Source: Solirubrobacterales bacterium | Lineage (GTDB): Bacteria; Actinomycetota; Thermoleophilia; Solirubrobacterales; Solirubrobacteraceae | Direction: 5' to 3' | NCBI GenBank assembly: GCA_019244745.1 | Contig: JAFASF010000245.1 | Coordinates: 1 to 36,348, forward strand | Length of the DNA stretch: 36,348 bases | In this document: in pieces, positions 15,166-23,433 of the stretch | Layout: each line of letters begins with the position of its first letter | How positions within the stretch are numbered: the stretch's first letter is position 1 | Made by a program: the position numbers and the translations under genes | The notes under the pieces: generated by a model | The model's database searches: none | The model's input: only the letters and a program-made list of their open reading frames with translations | What the model was told of the DNA's origin: nothing

Positions 15166-15849
15166 CTACCGGCTCACCGGGGGCGCCGATATCACCGGGA
15201 CGCGCCGGCCAATCGCGTACACGGCCACGAGCAGCAGCGCCAGCGCATACGCGATGTCGACTGGCACGGCCGCGCCGATTGCAACGGTGGTGTCGATCGA
15301 ATGCGTGAGCAGCCGCTGCGGTCCCCAGAACGGCAGGAACTTCGCGACCAGCTGGCTGGACTCCGTCGTGAGCTGGATGCCCACCACGCCGATCAGGATC
15401 AGCGTGCCCTCGAGTTCCTGGGGTGCGAGCGCGCCGAGCGCGAGCCCGAACGGCACGCTCGTGAACGCGACCAGAGCGACCCCGCCGACGAGCGCCGGCG
15501 TGTCGGAGGGGCCGGTGCCCAGCACCATGACCACGCTGAACAGCGCCGCAACCAGCACCCCGAGCACCTCGAGCAGCAAGAGCCGTCCCAGCAGCAGCTC
15601 GTAGGGCCTGTAGCCGGCGAGCATCAGGCGCTGGTCGACCGCCCTGGTGGCAAAGGAGGCGAACATGGCGGCGCCCGCGACCGAGAACGCCATGACGACA
15701 CCGCCCGTCACCACGGCGTGACGAAGGTGCCCGGCCTGGGCGCCGTACAACGCGAGCGGCAACGCGGTCAGGAGCGCCAACGCGATGCGCCGGCGCGACA
15801 GATCCCGCGCGGTTATCTCCGCCGGCGCCAGGACGCGGGCCGGGCTCAC
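15166..15849 (-). CDS. ABC transporter permease (ABC-2-like)
   Basis: This 227-residue integral membrane protein has about six hydrophobic segments, for example IALALLTALPLALYG, AVVTGGVVMAFSVAGAAMFASF, LLLLEVLGVLVAALFSVVMVLG and a last one at VDIAYALALLLVAVYAIG. A GYRPYELLLGRLLLLE segment fits the coupling region of ABC-2 permeases. The GTG start at 15849 overlaps the ATPase stop (GTGA), so the two are translationally coupled and form one transporter. Substrate is unknown; export of a lipid or peptide-like compound would fit the two-component kinase upstream. Confidence 0.78.
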   Translation of the reverse strand: MSPARVLAPAEITARDLSRRRIALALLTALPLALYGAQAGHLRHAVVTGGVVMAFSVAGAAMFASFATRAVDQRLMLAGYRPYELLLGRLLLLEVLGVLVAALFSVVMVLGTGPSDTPALVGGVALVAFTSVPFGLALGALAPQELEGTLILIGVVGIQLTTESSQLVAKFLPFWGPQRLLTHSIDTTVAIGAAVPVDIAYALALLLVAVYAIGRRVPVISAPPVSR

Positions 15850-16481
15850 GAGACCACGGCTCCGCGCTCGGGCGAGGCGGTTAGCTCCACGACGCGATCT
15901 ACGAAGACCGTGTCGGTCAACAGGTGGGTGACGATCACCACGGCCAGGCCATCCCCCTTCCAGCCCGCGACGTGCTCCCAGAAGCTCACATAGGCGCCGT
16001 GGTCGAAGCCTTGGTAGGGCTCGTCGAGCAGCAACAGGCTCGCGTCGCCGATCAGCGCCAGCGCGAGATTGAGCTTCTGACGCGCGCCCCCGGAGAGGTG
16101 ACGGGCCTGGGAGCGATCTCTGACCGGGAACGCGAGCTCGGCGAGGAGCCTTCGGCCCTCGTGCAACGCTCGCTCGCGCGACAGCCCCAATGCCGGAGCG
16201 AACAGCGCGAGGTGCTCGTCGGCGGTCAGCAGATCGATCAGGCCAGGCTCCTGGGGGCAGTAACCGACGCGGGCGTTGACGCTGACTCGTCCCTGATCCG
16301 GACGGATCAGCCCGGCGCAGATGCGCAGCAGCGTGCTCTTGCCCGATCCGTTCTCGCCGACGACCGCGACCGCCTCGCCCGGGCTCACGGTCAGCGATAC
16401 ATCGTCCAGGACCGGGGTCTGGCCGAACCGCTTGCTTAGGCCCGCGACATCGAGCAGCGGGAGGAAGGAGAGATCACTCAG
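15846..16481 (-). CDS. ABC transporter ATP-binding protein with an apparent CTG start
   Basis: This 211-residue ABC ATPase has Walker A GENGSGKST (42-50), Q-loop Gln77, signature LSGGARQ (129-135), Walker B LLLLDEP (149-155) and H-loop His186. Its first strands (LLDVAGLSKRFGQTPVLDDVSLTV) lie upstream of the first in-frame GTG (16388), and no ATG, GTG or TTG exists in frame before them. CTG at 16481-16479 overlaps the upstream stop as CTGA, exactly where neighbours use ATGA or GTGA, and GAGGTGG lies seven bases before it. Starting at 16388 would remove the A-loop and two strands. I therefore call CTG the start; a sequencing error is the alternative. Confidence 0.8.
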   Translation of the reverse strand: MSDLSFLPLLDVAGLSKRFGQTPVLDDVSLTVSPGEAVAVVGENGSGKSTLLRICAGLIRPDQGRVSVNARVGYCPQEPGLIDLLTADEHLALFAPALGLSRERALHEGRRLLAELAFPVRDRSQARHLSGGARQKLNLALALIGDASLLLLDEPYQGFDHGAYVSFWEHVAGWKGDGLAVVIVTHLLTDTVFVDRVVELTASPERGAVVS

Positions 16482-16777
16482 TCGTCCACCACCTCGATCA
16501 CCTCGTACACGCCGGCCACGTGCTCGTTCTGCACGAACGCCGACATGTTGTCAACGCGCCGGTTCTCCTGTGCGTCGGCTTCCTCTCGCCAGCGCCGGTA
16601 GTCCGCATCGCTCATCTCGAAGAGCCCGAACGAGATGATCTCGTCCTCGTCGCGGATGTTGCGCGCGTGGTAGGCGCGCTGGAAGCCCGGCGGCCTCGCG
16701 TCGCCTGGATCCCAGGCCCGGCGAAACTGCTCCCACGCGTCGGGCTTGAGGCGACGGGCGCTGAGCATGACGATCAT
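16478..16777 (-). CDS. antibiotic-biosynthesis-monooxygenase-like dimeric alpha/beta-barrel protein
   Basis: This 99-residue protein has the layout of the ABM/dimeric alpha-beta barrel superfamily: strand MIVMLSARRL, helix with DAWEQFRRAWD, strand FQRAYHARN, an acidic segment DEDEIISFGLFEMSDADYRRWREE and a final strand VAGVYEVIEVVDD. It contains His37 and several Trp residues but no clear cofactor motif, so it may be a sensor or small oxygenase. The start is ATG at 16777 with AGGAGGT six bases upstream. It lies between the response regulator and the ABC transporter in one leftward operon. Confidence 0.65.
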   Translation of the reverse strand: MIVMLSARRLKPDAWEQFRRAWDPGDARPPGFQRAYHARNIRDEDEIISFGLFEMSDADYRRWREEADAQENRRVDNMSAFVQNEHVAGVYEVIEVVDD

Positions 16778-16839
16778 CTGCTGACCTCCTGGTAGCGGTT
16801 CGACGCCTACTCTCTCAGGTTCGAGGCCGCAAGCTGGAT

Positions 16840-17505
16840 TCAGCCGGGCTGCATGGCGCGCAGATACGCCAGAACGGCGAGGACCCGGCGGTGATCGTCG
16901 TCGCCGGTGGGAAGGTCGAGCTTGGTGAAGATGTTCGAGATGTGCTTCTCGACGGCGCCGAGCGTGATCACGAGCTCACGGGCGATCGCCGCGTTCGTAC
17001 GGCCCTGGGCGATCAGTTCCAGGACCTCCCGTTCGCGGTTCGTGAGCGATGCGAGCTCCCCGTCGGAGTCCCCGCGGCCCCGCTCCCGGACGAGCGAGGC
17101 CACCACCTCGCGGTCGAGCGCGGTGCCTCCTGCCGCAACCCGCTCGACCGCGTCCAGAAACGCGCGAACCTCGCTCACGCGTTCTTTCAGCAGGTAGCCG
17201 ACGCCGCTCTCGCCCGTCGACAGCAGCTCGCCGGTGTAGACCGGCTCGACGTACTGGGAGAGCACCAAGACGGCAAGATCCGGGCGGCGGCGTCGCGCCT
17301 CGAGCGCGGCGCGGATCCCTTCGTCGGTGAACGTGGGCGGAAGACGAACGTCGACGATCGCGAGGTCCGGTTTGTGGCCGGCGACGACCCGCAGCAGGCC
17401 GGCGCCGTCCTCGGCCTGGGCGACCACCTCGATTCCGTGCTCCTGCAGGAGCGCGACAATTCCCTCGCGCAGGAGCGCCTGGTCCTCGGCGATCACTACG
17501 CGCAC
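16840..17505 (-). CDS. NarL/FixJ-family response regulator
   Basis: This 221-residue two-domain regulator has a receiver domain with acidic Glu7-Asp8, phosphoacceptor Asp52 in IVDVRLP, and Lys107 in YLLKERV, followed by a LuxR-type helix-turn-helix LTNREREVLELIAQGRTNAAIARELVITLGAVEKHISNIFTKL. The start is GTG at 17505, overlapping the kinase stop by 10 bases, so kinase and regulator form a cognate pair. Targets are probably its own operon, including the ABC transporter genes downstream. Confidence 0.92.
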   Translation of the reverse strand: MRVVIAEDQALLREGIVALLQEHGIEVVAQAEDGAGLLRVVAGHKPDLAIVDVRLPPTFTDEGIRAALEARRRRPDLAVLVLSQYVEPVYTGELLSTGESGVGYLLKERVSEVRAFLDAVERVAAGGTALDREVVASLVRERGRGDSDGELASLTNREREVLELIAQGRTNAAIARELVITLGAVEKHISNIFTKLDLPTGDDDHRRVLAVLAYLRAMQPG

Positions 17506-18563
17506 GGCAACACCGCGCGCACCAGGGTTCCTCGCCCGACGGGGCTCGAGACGCTGAGCGCGCCGTCGAGCGCTTCGACACGCTGGCGCAGACCGGTGAG
17601 TCCGCTACCGGCCGGATCCGCGCCCCCCGGTCCTTCGTCGGCGACCTCGACGACCAGAGTCGCATCGCTTTCCTGGATGGCGATGTCGACCGGAGCTCCT
17701 GGCGCATGCTTGGCCGCGTTGGTGAGGGACTCGGCGACCACGAAGTACGCCGCCGTCTCGACCATCGGTGGCCCCCGATGCGCTACCTCGGCACTGACGT
17801 TGACCGGCGACGGAGAGCGAGCCGCGAGCGCCTCGACCGCCGCCACAAGCCCCCGGTCCGCCAGCACCGGGGGAGCAATCCCGCGGGCCAGATCACGGAG
17901 CTCGGCGATCGCCGCGCTCGCCTCCTCGCGCGCGCGGCGCACCAGGGCGGCGGCCTCGGGCTGGTCTTCGAGGCGTTCCTCGGCACGACCCAATTGCATG
18001 CTGAGCGCGACCAGGCGGGCCTGAGCTCCGTCGTGGAGGTCGCGCTCGATCCGCCGGAGCTCCGCGGCCTGGACGTCGAGAGCCCCACGGCGGGTCCGCG
18101 TCAGCTCATCGACGCGTCCGGCGAGATCGCGCTGGTGGGGCGACCCGGCGGCGGCGTGTGCCACGAACGCGAGGCCTAGCCCGAGAATCGGGAACACCGG
18201 CCAGAAGAAGCCGCCGCCGGCTAGTGCCCAGATCACTACCACGCTCACCGAGAAGATCATCGAGAGCGTGCGGTGCACGGCCAGCCGCCTCAGGCGCCCC
18301 CGCGGCTCGGCCCACGCCGAATGGATGCCGGCAGGGAGAGCGAGCGCGAGCGCGAGCCCGAACCAGACCCACATCGGCCAGAAGTACCCCATCCCGGTCG
18401 CGGCCCAGATGATCGTGACGGCGAGCGCGACGGTTGCCGACAGCGTCAGCTGGGCGGCGAGGACGGCGCTACCCGACCTCACGTTTCGTTCACGAGCCAT
18501 GGGTTCGGTGGTTGCTTGCTCCAGGAGCCACAGTCCGCGCTCCATGATCTCAGCAAGTCCCAT
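17496..18563 (-). CDS. NarL-type sensor histidine kinase with two 2TM modules
   Basis: This 355-residue kinase (from ATG 18563) carries two similar two-helix membrane modules, about 32-82 and 97-138; each ends in a GYFWP or GFFWP motif, as in the 2TM family. A HisKA_3 domain follows with the phosphoacceptor His177 in RIERDLHDGAQARL, and an HATPase_c domain with N-box AESLTNAAKHA (278-288) and the G-box segment VADEGPGG. There is no extracellular sensor domain, so it probably senses membrane state, as LiaS- and DesK-type kinases do. ATG 18500 is an alternative start that would keep both modules; neither has a clear Shine-Dalgarno. Confidence 0.88.
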   Translation of the reverse strand: MGLAEIMERGLWLLEQATTEPMARERNVRSGSAVLAAQLTLSATVALAVTIIWAATGMGYFWPMWVWFGLALALALPAGIHSAWAEPRGRLRRLAVHRTLSMIFSVSVVVIWALAGGGFFWPVFPILGLGLAFVAHAAAGSPHQRDLAGRVDELTRTRRGALDVQAAELRRIERDLHDGAQARLVALSMQLGRAEERLEDQPEAAALVRRAREEASAAIAELRDLARGIAPPVLADRGLVAAVEALAARSPSPVNVSAEVAHRGPPMVETAAYFVVAESLTNAAKHAPGAPVDIAIQESDATLVVEVADEGPGGADPAGSGLTGLRQRVEALDGALSVSSPVGRGTLVRAVLPCA

Positions 18564-18762
18564 CCGGGCATAGGCTGTCGCCCGCCGCGCGTCTTGTCGC
18601 TGGGGCTCCACAGCGTCATGCGTGCTGCGAACCCCCGGCGCCGGGGGTGGGGTCAGCCCGAGCGCCCTCCGGTGGCGTGGGCCGGGCGATCGAGCAGACC
18701 CCTTCCGTTCAGCGGCAAAAGGATCTCGCGCAAAATCCGATGTTGGGTTATAACTTGGCGCG

Positions 18763-19341
18763 GTGACCGGTGGACCCAGCGTTGGGGATCTGGTAGCGCA
18801 CCTACCGCGTACGAGAGCTGCGCTTCTGTACGCGCAGCGCCAGCACGCCGGCCAGCGGCGCTCCGACGGCGCCCCGTTCATCGCCCACCCGCTCGAGGTC
18901 GCACGGCTCCTGCACGAGGCGGGTGCGGCCGACCAGGTTGTAGCCGCCGGCCTTCTGCACGACACGATCGAGAAAACGAGTGCCACCGCGAGCGAGCTTC
19001 ACGGGCGCTTCGGGCCCGAGGTCACCTCGCTCGTGCTGGCGGTGACCGAGGACGAGCGAATCGCCGGCTACCGAGCGCGCAAGGCGGCGCTGAGGGCCCA
19101 GGTGTCGCGCGCCGGCGATCAGGCTCTCTTGCTGTTCGCCGCCGACAAGGTCTCGAAGACGCGCGAGTTCCAGGTCGGGCCGCATCCCGTCAGACGCCGG
19201 CGACTGAGCCACTACCGCCGCTGTCTCGAGCTCCTCGAAAGCCGCCTGCCCGGGACGCCGCTCATCGCACAACTCCGAGCTGAGCTCGAGATCCTCGCGG
19301 CAACAGCCGGCGACCGGCCGGTGCTGGCGCAGGCAACCTGA
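18763..19341 (+). CDS. single-domain RelA/SpoT-type HD hydrolase (small alarmone hydrolase-like)
   Basis: This 192-residue protein has the metal-binding HD pattern of SpoT/MESH1 hydrolases: His28 (QHAGQRR), His42 in PFIAHPLEVA, H66-D67 in LLHDTIEKT, and Asp128 in FAADKVSKTRE. No synthetase domain follows. Family members hydrolyse (p)ppGpp or NADPH. The usual LHDVVEDT and KLADRLHN motifs are altered (LHDTIEKT, AADKVSK), so the substrate could differ. The start is GTG at 18763, eight bases after TATAAC (18749-18754). It is convergent with the sigma factor gene and diverges from the kinase operon. Confidence 0.78.
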   Translation: MTGGPSVGDLVAHLPRTRAALLYAQRQHAGQRRSDGAPFIAHPLEVARLLHEAGAADQVVAAGLLHDTIEKTSATASELHGRFGPEVTSLVLAVTEDERIAGYRARKAALRAQVSRAGDQALLLFAADKVSKTREFQVGPHPVRRRRLSHYRRCLELLESRLPGTPLIAQLRAELEILAATAGDRPVLAQAT

Positions 19342-19475
19342 GCCGCCGCCTGGCCAGCGCCGGCAGACGCCAACGCACGGCATGGGCGGTGGACGCGGCC
19401 ACTGCGCGTAGGCGAACGTCTAACGTCAACCAGGCACACGCTCAAGGTACTCCGGGGCGGGCCCCCGATCAAGGC
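19342..19475. other. intergenic region between the HD hydrolase and the terminator
   Basis: No gene is visible. A GC-rich pairing at about 19452-19467 (CGGGG with CCCCG) could act as a terminator for the rightward HD hydrolase gene, but no T-run follows on that strand. Confidence 0.4.
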
Positions 19476-19514
19476 AAAAACGGCGCCGGTCGCCACGCGG
19501 GCGACCGGCGCCGT
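19476..19514 (-). terminator. strong intrinsic terminator of the sigma factor gene
   Basis: A perfect 15-bp stem (19480-19494 with 19500-19514) and a five-base loop are followed on the minus strand by five T residues (19480-19476 complement). It sits about 60 bases downstream of the sigma gene stop. The G+C-rich stem core would make an efficient stop. Confidence 0.88.
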
Positions 19515-19572
19515 GACTACACCTTGCGCGCGCGCCGGCCTGCTCAACGGGACCAGCGCCGCGAACCGCGCG

Positions 19573-20607
19573 TTACGCCGCCAGCTGGAGTCCTTCGAGC
19601 TCGGAGTTGGAGGCGAGCCGTCTGAGGCCCCGCTCCTCCAGCTCGTGGGCTCGCTGCGGCGAGATGCCGAGCTCGGCCCCGACCTGCCTCAGCGTCTGTG
19701 GTTCGTCTCCGTCCAGTCCGAAGCGGAGTCGGATCACGTTCCGCTCGGCGTCGGGGAGCCGGTCGACTACATCCTGGACGCGACGCGCACGATCGGAGTC
19801 TTCGATCTCCTGCACCGGCTCGGGACGTTCGCTGGCGATCAGGTCACCGAGGGCGGTCTCGCCGTCGTCGCTCACGGACTGATCGAGGCTCGCGAGACCC
19901 CGGCTCAGCTCGCGCAGCTCCGCGACTTCGTCAAGGTCGAGCTTGGCGACTTCCGCGATCTCCTCGTCCGTGGGATCCCGCGCGAGCTTCTTGCTCAGCT
20001 CGCCTTCTATCTTGCGGACCTTGACTTGCCGCTGTGCCACGTGGACCGGCACGCGAATCGTCCTGCCGTGATTCTGGAGGCCGCGCTGGATCGCCTGACG
20101 GATCCAGAGCGTGCCGTAGGTCGAGAACTTGAATCCCCGCCGCCAGTCGAACTTCTCGACGGCACGGATCAGTCCGAGCATTCCCTCCTGGACCAGATCC
20201 TCCATCGGCAGTCCGTGACCCTGATAGCGCCGGGCCTGGGAGACCACCAGCCGGAGGTTCGAGTTGATCATTCGATCCTTGGCCTCGAGATCGCCGCGCT
20301 CGATTCGCTTGGCAAGCTCGATCTCCTCGGCCGCAGTCAGCAGCGGATAGACGCGCGCGCGGCGAAGGAACAGCTCGAGCGAATCCTGGGTTACTCCCCG
20401 CTCCTCGTCGCGCTCCGTGGCGCCGTAGTCGCGGTCGGGCGCGGCCGCGGCGGCATGGGCCTGCCGGCGCCTCCTCTGGCGCCGGTTCGCGGTCGTGGCC
20501 CCGGCTCTCGGCCGGGAGCTGCGCTTACGCGCGGGCTGATTTGGTTCTGCGTGATCGCCTCTCACCCGCTGAGCGGCGTCACGATCATGCGTTTCAAAAC
20601 TGCTCAA
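19573..20607 (-). CDS. RNA polymerase sigma-70 factor, group 1/2
   Basis: This 344-residue sigma factor has a basic, disordered N-terminus (Arg-rich near 41-49), region 1.2 (TQDSLELFLRRARVYPLL), region 2 with SNLRLVVSQARRYQGHGLPMEDLVQEGMLGLIRAVEKFD and FSTYGTLWIRQAIQRG, region 3 (VPVHVAQRQVKVRKIE) and region 4 with LGISPQRAHELEERGLRRL as recognition helix. The -10 melting stretch reads TLWIRQ where primary sigma factors have TWWIRQ. The TTG start at 20607 has GGAG five bases before it and lies downstream of the TATAAT promoter; the frame upstream to 20727 crosses that promoter. It may be an essential housekeeping or a stress sigma factor; the altered region 2 favours an alternative group-2 role. 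Confidence 0.88.
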   Translation of the reverse strand: MSSFETHDRDAAQRVRGDHAEPNQPARKRSSRPRAGATTANRRQRRRRQAHAAAAAPDRDYGATERDEERGVTQDSLELFLRRARVYPLLTAAEEIELAKRIERGDLEAKDRMINSNLRLVVSQARRYQGHGLPMEDLVQEGMLGLIRAVEKFDWRRGFKFSTYGTLWIRQAIQRGLQNHGRTIRVPVHVAQRQVKVRKIEGELSKKLARDPTDEEIAEVAKLDLDEVAELRELSRGLASLDQSVSDDGETALGDLIASERPEPVQEIEDSDRARRVQDVVDRLPDAERNVIRLRFGLDGDEPQTLRQVGAELGISPQRAHELEERGLRRLASNSELEGLQLAA

Positions 20608-20646
20608 GACGTCTCCGAAAATAGCTTCTTGTTCGATGTATATCGA

Positions 20647-20652
20647 ATTATA
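20647..20652 (-). promoter_or_regulatory. -10 box TATAAT of the sigma factor gene
   Basis: A consensus TATAAT reads leftward at 20652-20647, about 40 bases before the TTG start, in an unusually AT-rich patch (about 20610-20660) of a GC-rich genome. A recognisable -35 is weak (GGGTTC at 17-base spacing). The leader would be about 35 bases. Confidence 0.6.
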
Positions 20653-20748
20653 GCATGAGTTCGATGACCGAACCCGTTGTTCCTGGGCCTCCACGACCCG
20701 TTGCGCGGGGCGCTTCGAGCCCTCCAACCGGTTAGACCCCGTGCGCCG

Positions 20749-23433
20749 TCAGGCCGATTCCGAATCCGATAGCGCCGCGCGCGCGGCGGCTACGCGCGCG
20801 ATCGGGATTCGGAACGGCGAGCACGACACGTAGTCCAGGCCGGCCTTGTGGAAGAACGCGATCGACTCGGGGTCTCCCCCATGTTCGCCGCAGATGCCGA
20901 GCTTCAAACCCGGGTGCGCCTCCCGCCCCACCCAAGCCGCGAGTCGAACCAGCCAGCCGACGCCGGGGCTATCGATCGTCTGAAACGGCGAACGATCGAC
21001 GATCTTGCGCTCCATATACGTGGGAAGGAACTTCGACTCGGCATCGTCGCGCGAGAAGCCGATCGCGGTCTGTGTGAGGTCGTTGGTGCCGAACGAGAAG
21101 AAATCCGCGTGCCGCGCGATTCGGTTGGCGACGAAGCAGGCGCGTGGGAGCTCGATCATCGTCCCCACGGTGTAGTCCTCGGTCTCGGTCAGCCCGTGCT
21201 CGGAGGCCACCTTCACCACGAGCGCGCGCAGGATCTCGATCTCCTGTTCGTACGCGACCAGGGGAATCATGACCTCCGGGTGCGGACGCGGCTCGACGGC
21301 CTTGACGGCGCGCGCGATCGCCTCGACCTGCATCTCGTAGATCTCCGGGTAGAGGATGGCCAGCCGGCCGCCCCGGGTCCCGAGCATGGGATTGCCCTCG
21401 TGGATCTCCTCCACGCGCGCGAGCAGGCGCTCGATCTCCTCGAGGTCCTGCCCGCCCTCCAGGCGCGCCCGCTCCACCTGGGCGCGGAGCTCGGGGAGGT
21501 TGGGCAGGAACTCGTGCAGCGGCGGGTCGAGCAGGCGGATCGTGACGGGAAGTCCGGTCATCGCGCGGAAGATCCCCATGAAGTCCTCCTCCTGCAGGGG
21601 CAACAGCTCGTGCAGCGCTTCGCGCCGGCCCTGGGTCTCCTGCGCCATGATCATCGCCCGCATCTTCGGCTGGCGGTCCTCGGCCATGAACATGTGCTCG
21701 GTCCGGCAGAGGCCGATGCCCTCCGCCCCAAATCGCCTTGCTCGGGCGGCGTCCTCTGGCGTATCGGCGTTGACGCGCACTCCGAGCCGGCGGATCTCGT
21801 CCGACCACGCGAGGACCTGGTCGAAGCGCTCGTCGATCGAACTCTCGAGCAGCCTGGCCCCAGGCTCGACCACGGCCCCCTCGCTTCCGTCGATTGCGAT
21901 CTCATCGCCAGCGCGGAATACACGAGCGTCGATCCGCAGCTCCCCCTGCTCGACGTCGATCACGACCCCCGCGCCGGTCACCGCCGGCACCCCCATCCCG
22001 CGCGCCACGAGCGCCGCGTGCGATGCCTTGCCGCCCTCTGAGGTGAGGATTCCCTTGGCGGCGTGGAAGCCAGCCACGTCATCCGCCTCGGTGAACGGAC
22101 GGACCAGGATGACGGCCTTGCCCTCGGCCGCGGCCGCAACCGCCTCCGGTGCGCTGAACACGATCCCGCCCGCGGCGGCGCCCGGAGACGCTGCGACCCC
22201 CTGCGCCAGCACGGTGTATCCCTCGCCCCGGTCGAACGTGGGATGAAGGAGCGCGTCGAGCGCCGACAGGTCGATCGTTCGAAGCGCCTCCTCGCGCGTC
22301 AGCAGCCCCTCCGCCACGGCGTCGACCGCGAACCGCACGGCGGCCTGGGCGGGTCGCTTGGCGTTCCGCGTCTGGAGCATCCACAAGTGCCCTTCCTCAA
22401 CCGTGAACTCGCTGTCCTGCATGTCCTTGTAATGGGCCTCGAGCGTGCGCAGGATCTCGAGCAACTGCCGGTAGGTGTCCGGCATGACCTCCACGAGCTC
22501 TGAGATGTCCCGCGGGGTGCGAACGCCGGAGACCACATCCTCACCCTGCGCGTTCAGCAGGAAGTCGCCCGAGGGCTCGGGAGCGCCGGTGACTTCGTCG
22601 CGGCTGAACGCGACCCCGGTGGCCGACGTCTCCCCCTTGTTGCCGAACACCATCCGCTGGACGTTGACCGCGGTCCCCCACTCGTCCGGGATGCGGTTGA
22701 TCCGCCGGTAGTGGACGGCCCGTTCCCCCATCCACGACTCGAAGACCGCGCGGATGGCGCGGGCCAGCTGCTCGCGCGGATCCTGTGGGAACTCGTAGAA
22801 CTCCTTGAACCGGTCGACGAGCTCGCGCAGGGCGACCACCGACAGGTCGACGTCGCTCCTGACGCCGTGGGCGCGCTTGACCTCCGCGATCGCATCCTCG
22901 AAGCGCTGACCGGGAACGCCCTCGGCGACGTTGCCGAACATCTGCACCAAGCGCCGGTAGGAGTCCCACGCGAACCGCTCGTTGCCGGTCGCGCGCGCCA
23001 GCCCCTGCACCGAGGCATCATTCAGGCCCACGTTGAGGATCGTGTCGAGCATTCCCGGCATCGACTCGCGCGCGCCGCTGCGAACCGACACGAGCAGCGG
23101 GTCGCCCGCCGCGCCGAACCGCTTGCCGGCGGCATCCTCGAGTCGCTCGAGCGCCTCCGCGACCTGCTCGTTCAAACCCTCGGGCTCACGTCGCTCGCGC
23201 ATGTATGCCACGCAAGCCTCGGTGGTGGCGGTGAACCCGCCGGGAACACGGTCGGCGCCGAGCACCCGCGTCATCTCGGCGACGTTCGCCCCCTTTCCGC
23301 CGAGCAGCTCGCGCATCTCCCGCGAGCCCTCGGCGAAGTCGTAGACCCACTTCTCCCGGGGGGCGGTCGTCGGCACCGCGACGGCCGCCTCAGCGTCGGC
23401 CGATGATTCCGCTGGGGCGCCGGCGCCTACCAT
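20749..23433 (-). CDS. ppdK: pyruvate, phosphate dikinase
   Basis: PPDK interconverts pyruvate, ATP and Pi with phosphoenolpyruvate, AMP and PPi. The 894-residue product has full length: an N-terminal ATP-grasp domain (KGANVAEMTRVLG near 47-59; SVRSGARESMPGMLDTILNVGLN, 116-138), the phosphohistidine domain with His472 in GGKASHAALVARG, and the C-terminal TIM barrel with GLCRTEHMF, GTNDLTQ and GICGEHGGDP carrying the proton-donor Cys. The residue two before His472 is Ala, where regulated PPDKs have the Thr phosphorylated by the DUF299 regulatory protein. The ATG at 23433 overlaps the preceding phosphoesterase gene by 44 bases; a later start such as the Val near residue 20 is possible. Confidence 0.95.
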   Translation of the reverse strand: MVGAGAPAESSADAEAAVAVPTTAPREKWVYDFAEGSREMRELLGGKGANVAEMTRVLGADRVPGGFTATTEACVAYMRERREPEGLNEQVAEALERLEDAAGKRFGAAGDPLLVSVRSGARESMPGMLDTILNVGLNDASVQGLARATGNERFAWDSYRRLVQMFGNVAEGVPGQRFEDAIAEVKRAHGVRSDVDLSVVALRELVDRFKEFYEFPQDPREQLARAIRAVFESWMGERAVHYRRINRIPDEWGTAVNVQRMVFGNKGETSATGVAFSRDEVTGAPEPSGDFLLNAQGEDVVSGVRTPRDISELVEVMPDTYRQLLEILRTLEAHYKDMQDSEFTVEEGHLWMLQTRNAKRPAQAAVRFAVDAVAEGLLTREEALRTIDLSALDALLHPTFDRGEGYTVLAQGVAASPGAAAGGIVFSAPEAVAAAAEGKAVILVRPFTEADDVAGFHAAKGILTSEGGKASHAALVARGMGVPAVTGAGVVIDVEQGELRIDARVFRAGDEIAIDGSEGAVVEPGARLLESSIDERFDQVLAWSDEIRRLGVRVNADTPEDAARARRFGAEGIGLCRTEHMFMAEDRQPKMRAMIMAQETQGRREALHELLPLQEEDFMGIFRAMTGLPVTIRLLDPPLHEFLPNLPELRAQVERARLEGGQDLEEIERLLARVEEIHEGNPMLGTRGGRLAILYPEIYEMQVEAIARAVKAVEPRPHPEVMIPLVAYEQEIEILRALVVKVASEHGLTETEDYTVGTMIELPRACFVANRIARHADFFSFGTNDLTQTAIGFSRDDAESKFLPTYMERKIVDRSPFQTIDSPGVGWLVRLAAWVGREAHPGLKLGICGEHGGDPESIAFFHKAGLDYVSCSPFRIPIARVAAARAALSDSESA

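Noticed and set aside
20848-22041. Long plus-strand open frame antisense to ppdK
   Set aside because: Its composition is His/Leu/Arg-rich without family motifs; ppdK is full length on the other strand.
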